This document shows positions 6,532 through 14,538 of a stretch of 14,613 nt of DNA, in pieces; positions within the stretch are counted from its first letter, which is position 1; the number at the start of each line of letters is the position of its first letter. Position numbers and translations under genes: made by a program. The stretch covers positions 1 through 14,613 of the forward strand of contig DKGN01000027.1 of NCBI GenBank assembly GCA_002453275.1. Direction: 5' to 3'. Source of the stretch: Caryophanales bacterium UBA6769. GTDB taxonomy: Bacteria; Bacillota; Bacilli; Bacillales; UBA6769. The notes below the pieces were generated by a model. That model was not told the DNA's origin, did not search any database, and saw nothing but the letters and a program-made list of their open reading frames with translations.

Positions 6532-7188
6532 ATGACTATGATCTTGTTACGGACGTTTATTATGTATTTTTTTATCGTCTTGTTGTACAGAATTATGGGG
6601 AAGAGAGAAATTGGTCAATTAAGCGTTATAGATTTAGTCGTTTCAATCATGATTGCAGAGCTTGCTGTTATAGCGATAGAAAGCCCAAAAACATCATTAT
6701 TTAAAACTGTATTACCGATGATATTATTAGTCATTATTCAAGTTACGATGTCATTTTTATCTTTAAAAAATGAAAAACTCCGTCACCTGCTCGATGGGAA
6801 GCCATCTATGCTTATTGATAAGGGTAAAATTAATATTAAAGAAATGAGAAGGCAACGATATAATTTTCACGACTTACTGAGCCAACTGCGAGAGAAAGAT
6901 ATTGGGAGACTCCAAGACGTGGAATTTGCAATTTTAGAGCCCTCTGGTTCTCTTTCAGTCTTGAAAAAGGAAAAGCAAGATGGAAAGAAAAAAGACGCAA
7001 ACTCAATCATGCCCCTACCGCTCATCCTTGATGGACAAGTTCAAGAAGAAAATCTTAGCAAGCTGAATAAAACACCGTTATGGCTTCGACAGCAACTGAA
7101 AAAACTTGGATATGATAACATTAAAAATATTTCGTATTGTTCCCTTGATGATTACAATACGTTTTTTGTTGATTTAAAAGATGATTAG
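6532..7188 (+). CDS. DUF421 (YetF-like) membrane protein, YrbG-like
   Basis: A 218-residue protein with three N-terminal membrane helices (about 3-21, 31-50 and 58-77) and a cytosolic domain rich in charged residues. The conserved stretch RIMGKREIGQLSVIDLVVSI right after the first helix, and PSMLIDKGKI later, mark the DUF421/YetF family. YrbG occupies the same place in B. subtilis. Members are poorly understood; some are made in spores, but nothing here proves that. The start is uncertain: GTG 6517 gives 223 residues, while ATG 6532 has GGTGG (6519-6523) eight bases upstream and is chosen here; ATG 6538 is a further option. The gene is divergent from the yrzE-like gene and convergent with spoVB, whose stop lies only seven bases away with no terminator visible. 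Confidence 0.82.
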   Translation: MTMILLRTFIMYFFIVLLYRIMGKREIGQLSVIDLVVSIMIAELAVIAIESPKTSLFKTVLPMILLVIIQVTMSFLSLKNEKLRHLLDGKPSMLIDKGKINIKEMRRQRYNFHDLLSQLREKDIGRLQDVEFAILEPSGSLSVLKKEKQDGKKKDANSIMPLPLILDGQVQEENLSKLNKTPLWLRQQLKKLGYDNIKNISYCSLDDYNTFFVDLKDD

Positions 7189-7195
7189 CGAGAGC

Positions 7196-8749
7196 TTACT
7201 TTATGAGCTTATTGAGAAACGGGATAGATTTAAAGTCATCCTTTTTAATTGCTCCGATAAGAATGCATACAGCTATGAAAATAATGGTAAGAGTAAGAAT
7301 CGTCAGTGATACTGTTTGAAAGAGTTTACTTTTATCGATTAAGCCTATATTTAAAGCTTCAGCTATGAACCAACAAAGGATCGTTGCAGCAAAACATTTT
7401 AATAGATCGATACGTTGTATTTTAAAAGAAGCAATTTTTATTAATGTGGCTAAATGCAAAAGTGTGACGAGCACAATTCCTATCGAGATTGCAAGAGCCA
7501 CTCCCTTTATTCCAAGCGATGGGTTTGAGGCTAAAACAAAAATAGCTACGATTTTAATAATAGCTCCGATTAAACTATTAATCATTGCCGCCTTTGCAAA
7601 GCCAAGTGCTTGCAATGAAGCGGCTAGCGGGCCTTGAAAGTAATGAAAAAAGAAAAATGGTGCCATAATTTGTACATAGATAGCAAATTGGGGAGCTTGA
7701 TAAATTAAATCCATTAATGGAAACGCAAAAACATAAGTGATGATGAAAGAAAGCCCTCCAGCAATAAATGAGAAACGAATCGCTTGATTTAATCGATGAT
7801 TAATTGTGCGATAATGATTTTGAGCTGCTGCCTCACTAATGGCTGGCACAAGTGATGTTGAGATAGCATAGGTAACAAAGCTTGGCAAGAGAAGCAATGG
7901 GATAGCAAATCCTGTCAAAGCCCCATATTGTTTTGTCGCCAGTGTAGGAATTACCCCTGCAATTGCTAAGCTTTGGGCGACGATAATCGGTTCAAAAAAA
8001 TACGCAATCGATCCGATTAATTGGCTACCTGTTGTCGGTAATGACACACTCATTAATGAACGAAGCGTCTCTTTACCATCTGCTAAATGGTGAAAAAACC
8101 TTGCTCTTAGTTTAAATTTTTTAGTCATCTTAAAAGACGAAAATAAGAAAATAAGTGATGCTAATTCGCCGAAAATTACAGAGATCATCGCACCAGCGGC
8201 TGCAAACTCTACACCGTATGGAAGAAGCCACATCGTAAGAAAAGCGACGAGCGCAATCCGAACGACTTGCTCAATGACTTGTGAATAAGCTGATGGTCGC
8301 ATATTTTGCTTTCCTTGAAAATAGCCCCGTAAAACTGAAGAAATGGCAACAATAGGAACGACAGGGGCAATGGCCAGCAATGGATATATCGTTCTTTCGT
8401 CTGTGAAAAATGTTTTGGCCAGCAAGGGGGCAATGAGAAAAAGTCCACTTGTCCAAATGACACTTAGCACAATCGTTAGAGAGAGTGACACGACTAAAAC
8501 TAATTTTATTTTTCTTCTATCATGTTGAGCATCAGCTTCAGCAACTAATTTTGAAATCGCAACTGGAAGACCAAGTCGAGTTAATGTGACAGCTAAAATA
8601 AATGTTGGAACCGCCATCATATAGAGCCCGACACCTTCATCCCCCATAATTCTCGCAACGACAATTTTGTTTATAAATCCAAGTAGTTTAGTTATAAATC
8701 CGGCAAATATTAAAATAAATGTGCCGCGCAGAAACGACTGTTTCGACAT
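7196..8749 (-). CDS. spoVB: SpoVB, MurJ-like lipid flippase family protein of sporulation
   Basis: A 517-residue polytopic membrane protein of the MVF (MOP exporter) superfamily, with hydrophobic segments along its length consistent with the 14-helix fold. The N-terminus FLRGTFILIFAGFITKLLGF, followed by ARIMGDEGVGLY (32-43), GLPVAISKLVAEA (60-72), RGYFQGKQNMRPSAYSQV (141-158) and IEQVVRI (159-165), is characteristic of SpoVB and its relatives. SpoVB is needed for spore cortex formation and is thought to move lipid-linked cell-wall precursors. ATG 8749 follows GGGAG with a short spacer and AAAGGAG further back on the minus strand. Conserved position between the YrbG-like gene and the ComN-like gene supports SpoVB over vegetative relatives. 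A weak mother-cell (sigma-E-like) promoter may precede it. Confidence 0.9.
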   Translation of the reverse strand: MSKQSFLRGTFILIFAGFITKLLGFINKIVVARIMGDEGVGLYMMAVPTFILAVTLTRLGLPVAISKLVAEADAQHDRRKIKLVLVVSLSLTIVLSVIWTSGLFLIAPLLAKTFFTDERTIYPLLAIAPVVPIVAISSVLRGYFQGKQNMRPSAYSQVIEQVVRIALVAFLTMWLLPYGVEFAAAGAMISVIFGELASLIFLFSSFKMTKKFKLRARFFHHLADGKETLRSLMSVSLPTTGSQLIGSIAYFFEPIIVAQSLAIAGVIPTLATKQYGALTGFAIPLLLLPSFVTYAISTSLVPAISEAAAQNHYRTINHRLNQAIRFSFIAGGLSFIITYVFAFPLMDLIYQAPQFAIYVQIMAPFFFFHYFQGPLAASLQALGFAKAAMINSLIGAIIKIVAIFVLASNPSLGIKGVALAISIGIVLVTLLHLATLIKIASFKIQRIDLLKCFAATILCWFIAEALNIGLIDKSKLFQTVSLTILTLTIIFIAVCILIGAIKKDDFKSIPFLNKLIK

Positions 8750-8780
8750 GGCTTACTCCCAACTTTCTCCTTTTAAGTAA

Positions 8781-8810
8781 TCTGTATACACGACAATGAT
8801 GAAATTTTAT
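8781..8810 (-). promoter_or_regulatory. Weak candidate sigma-E promoter of spoVB
   Basis: On the minus strand TATACAGA (plus 8781-8788) resembles the sigma-E -10 CATACANT at six of eight positions, and an ATA element lies at 8808-8810 within GATAAAA. The gap of 19 bases is one longer than usual. Known mother-cell expression of spoVB motivates the call, which is weak. Confidence 0.22.
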
Positions 8811-8934
8811 CTGTTTTTCCTCCATATTCATTTTTTTAAAAAGAATGGATCTTTTTCATCACTATGTATATGCTTAAAGGTGTACAAACCATGACAAAAA
8901 TTCTCGTACGAACTGTTTTAAGGTTGGTGATATT

Positions 8935-9228
8935 ATGAAAGAAGTGAAAGAGCTATCTGAGTGGAAAGAAACGGTTTACCCTGTATTAATTAGTAAAAAG
9001 GAAGAATTTCATTTGTTAGGGTATGATACCGCTTCTACTGAAGAAATTTGGGATTGCTTACTGTCCAAGCTTGAACGGAGAAAAACGGAGTATCAGCTTC
9101 ATCAATTTGTAGAAGCAATATTTAAACTCTCCGTAAATGAATATATGAATTGGTTGACGATAACTGCTGTGACAACGACAAACATTGATCTTTTAGATGA
9201 AGAAAATCGTATACTGTTTGGAAAGTGA
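8935..9228 (+). CDS. ComN/YrzD-like post-transcriptional regulator
   Basis: A 97-residue soluble, acidic, helix-rich protein with WKETVYPVLISKKEEFHLLGY near its start and EYMNWLTI near residues 69-76. Size and position directly before secDF match YrzD of B. subtilis (98 residues, renamed ComN), a member of the 'post-transcriptional regulator' family. ComN affects the comE mRNA and associates with the polar protein DivIVA there; whether this homologue does so is inferred only. ATG 8935 follows AAGGTTGGTGAT (8920-8931). Its stop is 26 bases before secDF and no terminator intervenes, so the two are likely co-transcribed. The 185-base gap to the divergent spoVB must hold its promoter, but I could not pick a convincing one. 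Confidence 0.78.
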   Translation: MKEVKELSEWKETVYPVLISKKEEFHLLGYDTASTEEIWDCLLSKLERRKTEYQLHQFVEAIFKLSVNEYMNWLTITAVTTTNIDLLDEENRILFGK

Positions 9229-9254
9229 AATTTGAATAGGAAGGATATGAACAT

Positions 9255-11480
9255 ATGGTTAGAAAAGGACGCATAGCAATATTTTTTACTGTTGTCCTTG
9301 CGATAGGGCTACTTATTGGTTTTACATCAGATAAAGCGACGGACAAAATAAAACTTGGATTAGATTTACAAGGTGGTTTTGAAGTTCTTTATGAAGTTGA
9401 ACCACCAAATAAAAATGAAGAAATTAATGAGGAAACGTTAAAAAGCACTGTAAGTGCGTTGCGCAATCGGATTGATGTGATCGGTGTTTCAGAACCGAAT
9501 ATACAAATTGAAGGTCAAAATCGCATACGGGTTCAACTTGCTGGTGTTGAAAATCAAAATGAAGCTCGTGAATTGTTATCGACGCAAGCTGAGTTAACGT
9601 TCCGTGATATCGATGACAATGTGATGTTAAGTGGTGCCGATCTTGAAAGCAATGGCGCAAGCTTGACGTTTAGTGAAGCGAATCAGCCAGAAGTGTCCTT
9701 GACGTTAAAAGATGCAAATAAGTTCGGCAAAGTAACGGAGGAAATTTTAAATAAGCCACCAGGAGAAAATCAACTCGTTATTTGGCTTGATTATGAAGAA
9801 GGCGACTCTTTTAAAGAGGAAATGGCAAAGCCTGAACCTAAATTTTTATCCGCACCAAACGTATCTAAAGTCTTGAATGAAAAGAATGTCGTGATACAAG
9901 GAGTATTTACCGTTGAAGAAGCAACGAACTTAGCCGAGCTCCTTAATGCTGGTTCATTACCTGTTGAGCTAGAAGAAGTGTACTCCACATCAGTTGGTGC
10001 ACAGTTCGGGTTTCAAGCAATGGAGAAAACAATCGTAGCAGGTGCGATCGCGATAGCCTTCATTTTCTTGTTTATGCTCATCTACTATCGATTTCCTGGT
10101 TTAATTGCTGTCATTACGCTGTCGATTTATATTTATTTAATTATCGTTGTTTTTGGCTGGATGAACGCAGTATTAACTCTTCCTGGAATTGCAGCCCTCG
10201 TGCTCGGGGTCGGGATGGCTGTTGATGCTAACATTCTTACATATGAACGAATTAAAGAGGAAATTAAAGCTGGCCGCTCGATTATGTCTGCGTATAGGCT
10301 TGGTGAAAAGCGAGCATTCACAACCATTCTTGATGCGAACATTACGACGTTAATCGCAGCAGGAGTCTTATTTGCGTACGGCACCAGCTCTGTAAAAGGG
10401 TTCGCAGTCATGTTAATTATAAGTATTTTTGTTAGCTTTTTAACGGCAGTTTATGGCTCAAGACTTTTACTTTCCTTATGGGTAAAGAGTAAAGCGTTAA
10501 ATAATAGGCCAGGATTATTTGGTGTAAAACAACATGAAATTGCGAACCTTGCAAAGGGTGAAGAACGGAAAGTTAACATTCGATTTGATTTTGTGAAACA
10601 CCGAAACAAATTCTTTACCTTTTCCGTTATCTTCCTCATCTTAGGGGTTATCGCATTAGGAGTGTTTGGGTTAAATTTAGGAACTGATTTCACTAGTGGA
10701 TCTCGAGTGGAAGTGACTAGTGAGGATCGACTAAGCGAAACTACGATCAAAAATGAATTTCTTGAAATTGAACTTGAACCAAATGAAATAACATATGCAG
10801 GCGATCAACGAGAAATTGCGGTTGCACATTTTAGAGAGGCATTAACACAACAAGAAATTGCAAACGTAAAAGAACAATTTGAGACGAAATTTGGCGTTGA
10901 TCCTAACGTAAGTACAGTGTCCCCACAAGTCGGAAGGGAATTAGCCAAAAATGCTTTTATATCACTTCTTATTGCGCTCGTTGGGATTATCATCTATGTC
11001 GCCATTCGCTTCGAGTGGAGACAGGGATTAGCCGCGATCATCGCACTTTGTCACGATGCATTTTTTATGGTGGCGCTGTTTAGTATTTTCCGCTTAGAAG
11101 TGAATATTACATTCATTGCTGCAGTGTTGACGATTATCGGTTACTCAATTAACGATACGATCGTTACATTTGACCGAATTCGTGAAAACATGCGGCTTGA
11201 AAAGAAAATTAGAACGTTTGAACAAGTTGCACATATTGTGAATAAAAGTTTAATTCAGACGTTAACTCGCTCGATCAATACAGTGTTAACTGTCCTATTT
11301 GCAGCTGCTGCACTTGCAATTTTTGGGTCTGAAGCGATCGGCATATTTTCAATTGCACTCGTCATCGGATTGTTACTCGGTACCTATTCCTCACTCTTTA
11401 TCGCTGCACAGCTTTGGGCAGTGTGGAAAGGGAAACAACTAAAGAAGAGAAAACAAAAAGTCGTAAGCGAGACAAATTAA
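9255..11480 (+). CDS. secDF: Fused protein translocase subunit SecDF
   Basis: A 741-residue fusion of SecD and SecF, as in B. subtilis (737). The SecD half has membrane helix 1 (about 7-23), the motif LGLDLQGG (34-41), the large P1 extracytoplasmic domain (to about 255), and helices 2-6 with GVGMAVDANILTYERIKEE (318-336). The SecF half begins near 445 with FGLNLGTDFTSGSRVEV (471-487), a smaller P4 domain, then helices including GYSINDTIVTFDRIREN (629-645) and TRSINT (671-676). D324, D634 and R672 occupy the places of the ion-conducting residues described in Thermus SecDF (D340, D637, R671). SecDF uses the ion gradient to pull exported proteins across the membrane after SecA. ATG 9255 follows AGGAAGGAT (9238-9246). 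Confidence 0.98.
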   Translation: MVRKGRIAIFFTVVLAIGLLIGFTSDKATDKIKLGLDLQGGFEVLYEVEPPNKNEEINEETLKSTVSALRNRIDVIGVSEPNIQIEGQNRIRVQLAGVENQNEARELLSTQAELTFRDIDDNVMLSGADLESNGASLTFSEANQPEVSLTLKDANKFGKVTEEILNKPPGENQLVIWLDYEEGDSFKEEMAKPEPKFLSAPNVSKVLNEKNVVIQGVFTVEEATNLAELLNAGSLPVELEEVYSTSVGAQFGFQAMEKTIVAGAIAIAFIFLFMLIYYRFPGLIAVITLSIYIYLIIVVFGWMNAVLTLPGIAALVLGVGMAVDANILTYERIKEEIKAGRSIMSAYRLGEKRAFTTILDANITTLIAAGVLFAYGTSSVKGFAVMLIISIFVSFLTAVYGSRLLLSLWVKSKALNNRPGLFGVKQHEIANLAKGEERKVNIRFDFVKHRNKFFTFSVIFLILGVIALGVFGLNLGTDFTSGSRVEVTSEDRLSETTIKNEFLEIELEPNEITYAGDQREIAVAHFREALTQQEIANVKEQFETKFGVDPNVSTVSPQVGRELAKNAFISLLIALVGIIIYVAIRFEWRQGLAAIIALCHDAFFMVALFSIFRLEVNITFIAAVLTIIGYSINDTIVTFDRIRENMRLEKKIRTFEQVAHIVNKSLIQTLTRSINTVLTVLFAAAALAIFGSEAIGIFSIALVIGLLLGTYSSLFIAAQLWAVWKGKQLKKRKQKVVSETN

Positions 11481-11497
11481 GTTTTTTAAAAGAGACT

Positions 11498-11546
11498 ATC
11501 ACCTCTTGCCTAACTCTTGTATAATAAGATTGGGTTAAGAGGTGAT
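11498..11546 (+). promoter_or_regulatory. Inverted repeat able to sequester the recJ ribosome binding site
   Basis: ATCACCTCTT (11498-11507) is the exact reverse complement of AAGAGGTGAT (11537-11546), which is the recJ ribosome binding site. The upstream arm therefore resembles the anti-Shine-Dalgarno end of 16S rRNA. The 29-base loop contains TATAAT and a small TCTT/AAGA inner stem (11515-11529). The 3' arm is followed by TTGTTTT, so it could instead act as a weak terminator or attenuator. The pairing is seen; the function is inferred. Confidence 0.5.
11520..11525 (+). promoter_or_regulatory. Candidate -10 element of a recJ promoter
   Basis: A perfect TATAAT lies 28 bases before the recJ start. 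The -35 is poor (CTATCA at 11496-11501 with an 18-base spacer, three of six matches). Transcription would begin near 11532, downstream of the left arm of the inverted repeat, so such an mRNA would carry a free ribosome binding site. Confidence 0.4.
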
Positions 11547-11553
11547 TTGTTTT

Positions 11554-13902
11554 ATGTTAAAGTCATCAACACGATGGCATATCAAAGATGTCTGTGAAGA
11601 AAAAGTTAAGCAATTGCAAAATGAATTACCCGTTAGTCATATCACAGCGCGATTATTAATTGGACGAGGGATTGAAACGATTGATGAAGCATCCCAATTT
11701 TTAAATATACAATCTGTTTCCTATCATGAACCGTTTTTGCTAAAAGATATGGACCGTGCAACTAAGCGAATAAAACAAGCCGTAAGTGAAGGGGAAAGAA
11801 TTTTAATTTTTGGAGATTATGATGCCGACGGTGTCACGAGCACGTCCTTGCTTGTCTATGCTTTACGAGAATTAGAAGCTGATTTATTAACGTATATACC
11901 TAATCGATTCACTGAAGGATATGGGCCGAATGAATCGGCTTTTCGTTGGGCAAAACAACAAGGAGTAGACGTAATCATAACAGTGGATACCGGGATTGCT
12001 GCGTCTCACGAAGCAGTCGTCGCTAAAGAGCTAGATATTGATTTTATTATTACAGATCATCATGAGCCTCCTGAACAGTTGCCTAATGCCTATGCAATTA
12101 TTAATCCGAAGCAGGCAGATTGCGACTATCCATTCAAAGAACTTGCAGGTGCTGGAGTTGCTTTAAAACTTGCTCAAGCATTGCTTGGCAAGCTGCCGAT
12201 ACACTTACTCGATCTTGCCGCGATAGGTACAATTGCCGATTTAGTCCCATTGAAGGGTGAAAATCGGAAAATTGCCTTTGAAGGACTTCCCTTGATTGAA
12301 AAAAGTTCGAAGCCTGGCATCCGAGCCTTGCTTCAAATGTGTCGTTTAAACGGGAAGCCTGTGAACGAGGAACATGTCGGTTTTCTATTTGGACCAAGAA
12401 TCAATGCAGCTGGAAGAATGGAGTCGGCAGATCCTGCATTACAGCTATTAATCTCGACAGATGATGAGGAAGCAAATGATTGGGCCAAATATATTGACGA
12501 GCTTAATAAAGAACGTCAACAATTAGTCGAGAAAATGACGAAACAGGCAGTCGAAATTGTAGAGCAAAACTACAAAAATGATCGGGTGATTGTGATTGCA
12601 CAGGAAGATTGGAATTCAGGGGTCGTAGGAATCGTTGCTTCAAGATTAGTTGGACGTTATCATCGTCCAGCGGTTGTATTAGCTATCGATCCAGAAACGA
12701 AAGAGGCGACAGGCTCAGCACGTAGCATTGAAAATTTTAACTTGTATGCTAATTTAGCTGAGTGCCGTCATATACTTATAAATTTTGGTGGACATACGAT
12801 GGCTGCAGGGTTAACAATCGCAGTACATCAAACTGAAGAACTAAGAATCAAATTAAACGAATTGGCAGAAAAGCAATTACAAGAAACTGATTTCATCCCG
12901 ATCACGACAATTGATACAGAGTGTCACATCGAAGACGTCACACTTGACATGTTGGAGGAAATAGCTCAACTTGCTCCTTTCGGTATCGGTAATCCTGCTC
13001 CAACGTTTTTATTATCAAGCAAACAAGTGAAACAAATCAGAAAAATTGGGAGTAAAGAAAACCATTTAAAATTTCAATTAAAGACGGAAGATAAACTTTT
13101 AGATGGTGTCGGTTTTCACTTTGGCCATCTCTTTCACGATGTAAGTCAAGGGGCAACGGTTAGTATGGTTGGAGAGTTGTCCATTAATGAGTGGAATGGA
13201 TATCGGAAACCACAGCTAATGCTATCTGACTTAAGCGTTGACGATTGGCAGTTATTTGATTTTCGTGGAACGAAGCGGGTTAGTGAAGTACTGGATAGTC
13301 TCCCAGCTGAAAAAGTTCAGCTTATTTATTTTCGTTCCCAAACACTTGAATTGTTAGGGCTGAACAAATGGGGAGATCTGGCATATAATCCAATTCTAGA
13401 CATCGGTCCTTTTGATAAAGCGAGATGCTATCATATTCTGCTAGACCTACCTCAATCAAATAAAGCCTTAGTTGATTGGTATCAATCATTACTTCATCCG
13501 CCTGAACGAACGTATACTGTCTTTCATCATGAGGAGAATCATCTGTTTACGCCAATTCCTACACGTGAACATTTCAAGCTGTATTACGCTATTTTAAAAA
13601 AAGAGAAACAACTTGCGTTATCAGTTCTCGATCAGCTTGCTCGCACGTATGAACTTACAGTCGATTCGTTTCAATTTATGACGAAGGTGTTTACAGAACT
13701 TGACTTTGTTACAATAAACGATGGAGTTATTCTATTTGTTGAAAATCCGGTGAATAAGGCATTAACCGAATCAAATACTTATCAAAAAAAACTACAAGAG
13801 ATCGAAGTTGAAAAAACATTATTGTACTCATCTTACGATGAACTCAAATCTTTCTTTCAAAAAACTTATGACGGCATTTATGTTGAGGAGGCCATGACGT
13901 AA
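11554..13902 (+). CDS. recJ: Single-stranded-DNA-specific 5'-3' exonuclease RecJ
   Basis: A 782-residue RecJ, near the 786 of B. subtilis. The DHH phosphoesterase motifs are DYDADG (88-93), VDTGIA (144-149), DHH (168-170) and IGTIADLVPL (224-233), followed by GPRINAAGRM (280-289). The DHHA1 domain contains GSARS (387-391) and GGHTMAAG (412-419). An OB-like domain and the Firmicute C-terminal extension (from about 570) follow. RecJ degrades 5'-ended single strands with Mg or Mn in RecF-pathway repair and mismatch repair. A reading from GTG 11542 adds MICF, but that GTG is part of the ribosome binding site AAGAGGTGAT (11537-11546), so ATG 11554 is chosen. The stop shares one base with the apt start. 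All metal-binding motifs are intact. Confidence 0.97.
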   Translation: MLKSSTRWHIKDVCEEKVKQLQNELPVSHITARLLIGRGIETIDEASQFLNIQSVSYHEPFLLKDMDRATKRIKQAVSEGERILIFGDYDADGVTSTSLLVYALRELEADLLTYIPNRFTEGYGPNESAFRWAKQQGVDVIITVDTGIAASHEAVVAKELDIDFIITDHHEPPEQLPNAYAIINPKQADCDYPFKELAGAGVALKLAQALLGKLPIHLLDLAAIGTIADLVPLKGENRKIAFEGLPLIEKSSKPGIRALLQMCRLNGKPVNEEHVGFLFGPRINAAGRMESADPALQLLISTDDEEANDWAKYIDELNKERQQLVEKMTKQAVEIVEQNYKNDRVIVIAQEDWNSGVVGIVASRLVGRYHRPAVVLAIDPETKEATGSARSIENFNLYANLAECRHILINFGGHTMAAGLTIAVHQTEELRIKLNELAEKQLQETDFIPITTIDTECHIEDVTLDMLEEIAQLAPFGIGNPAPTFLLSSKQVKQIRKIGSKENHLKFQLKTEDKLLDGVGFHFGHLFHDVSQGATVSMVGELSINEWNGYRKPQLMLSDLSVDDWQLFDFRGTKRVSEVLDSLPAEKVQLIYFRSQTLELLGLNKWGDLAYNPILDIGPFDKARCYHILLDLPQSNKALVDWYQSLLHPPERTYTVFHHEENHLFTPIPTREHFKLYYAILKKEKQLALSVLDQLARTYELTVDSFQFMTKVFTELDFVTINDGVILFVENPVNKALTESNTYQKKLQEIEVEKTLLYSSYDELKSFFQKTYDGIYVEEAMT

Positions 13903-14417
13903 TGGATTACAAGCCTTATATTACAGTAATCGATAATTATCCAGTAGATGGGGTAAAATTTAAAGATATAACAACACTTATGCAGGATGGTCAAGTGTAC
14001 AAACGAGCGATTGATGATCTTGTCGACTATGCTAAAGAAAAAGAGGTTGACTTGATTGTCGGCCCAGAAGCGAGAGGTTTTATTTTTGGCTGTCCAGTCG
14101 CATATGCGCTTGAAATTGGATTTGCACCAGTGCGTAAAGAAGGGAAGTTACCAAGAGAGGTCGTCAAAACAGACTATGGCTTAGAATATGGAAAGGATGT
14201 ATTGACGTTACATAAGGATGCAATTCAACCTGGACAAAAAGTTCTTGTGACGGATGATTTGCTTGCAACCGGCGGGACGATAGAAGCTACAATCAAGCTA
14301 GTCGAGTCATTAGGAGGCATCGTTGTAGGGATTGCTTTCCTCATTGAATTGGCGTATCTTAATGGGAGAAGTAAATTAGATGGTTACGACATTTTTGTCT
14401 TAACGACGTATGAGTAG
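13902..14417 (+). CDS. apt: Adenine phosphoribosyltransferase
   Basis: A 171-residue type I phosphoribosyltransferase that converts adenine and PRPP to AMP for purine salvage in the cytosol. The PRPP-binding loop VLVTDDLLATGGT is at 114-126, the segment VGPEARGFIFG at 53-63, and the flexible-loop region APVRKEGKLPREV at 75-87, all typical of bacterial Apt. The length is that of the family. ATG 13902 overlaps the recJ TAA by one base (TAATG), with GAGGAGG at 13885-13891, so translation is coupled to recJ, as in the recJ-apt order of B. subtilis. There relA follows. Here a terminator and a repeat come next and relA, if present, is outside the window. Confidence 0.97.
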   Translation: MDYKPYITVIDNYPVDGVKFKDITTLMQDGQVYKRAIDDLVDYAKEKEVDLIVGPEARGFIFGCPVAYALEIGFAPVRKEGKLPREVVKTDYGLEYGKDVLTLHKDAIQPGQKVLVTDDLLATGGTIEATIKLVESLGGIVVGIAFLIELAYLNGRSKLDGYDIFVLTTYE

Positions 14418-14424
14418 AACAATG

Positions 14425-14452
14425 AGGTGCTCTTTTTAAAAGAGCGCTTTTT
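14425..14452 (+). terminator. Terminator after apt
   Basis: A stem runs from 14425 to 14435 and pairs with 14439-14449 (GCTCTTT with AAAGAGC as its core, two G-U wobbles further out) over a 3-base loop, then T residues 14448-14452 and a further ATTTT. It would end the recJ-apt transcript. Confidence 0.85.
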
Positions 14453-14538
14453 ATTTTAGCTGTCACTAAGAAAAAAACTATGGCTTGTTATTGTACGTAT
14501 ATACTGTGCGGTAGCTTAAAAGTAAAGGTAAGCGTGAA

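Noticed and set aside
6492..6704. Plus-strand 70-residue frame overlapping the start of the DUF421 gene
   Set aside because: It has a GAAGGT-like site nearby, but it overlaps the conserved membrane part of DUF421 in another frame and its product resembles nothing I know.
8844..8872. Sigma-A promoter for the ComN-like gene with TATATG as -10
   Set aside because: The matching -35 window (AATGGA) fits poorly and there is no extended -10, so I did not list it.
10133..10411. Minus-strand frames within secDF
   Set aside because: They are antisense to conserved SecDF membrane segments and reflect codon bias of the plus-strand gene.
14476..14505. Promoter with TATACT (14500-14505) for a gene right of the window
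   Set aside because: No acceptable -35 lies 16-18 bases upstream, and the palindromic repeat intervenes before any gene could start.
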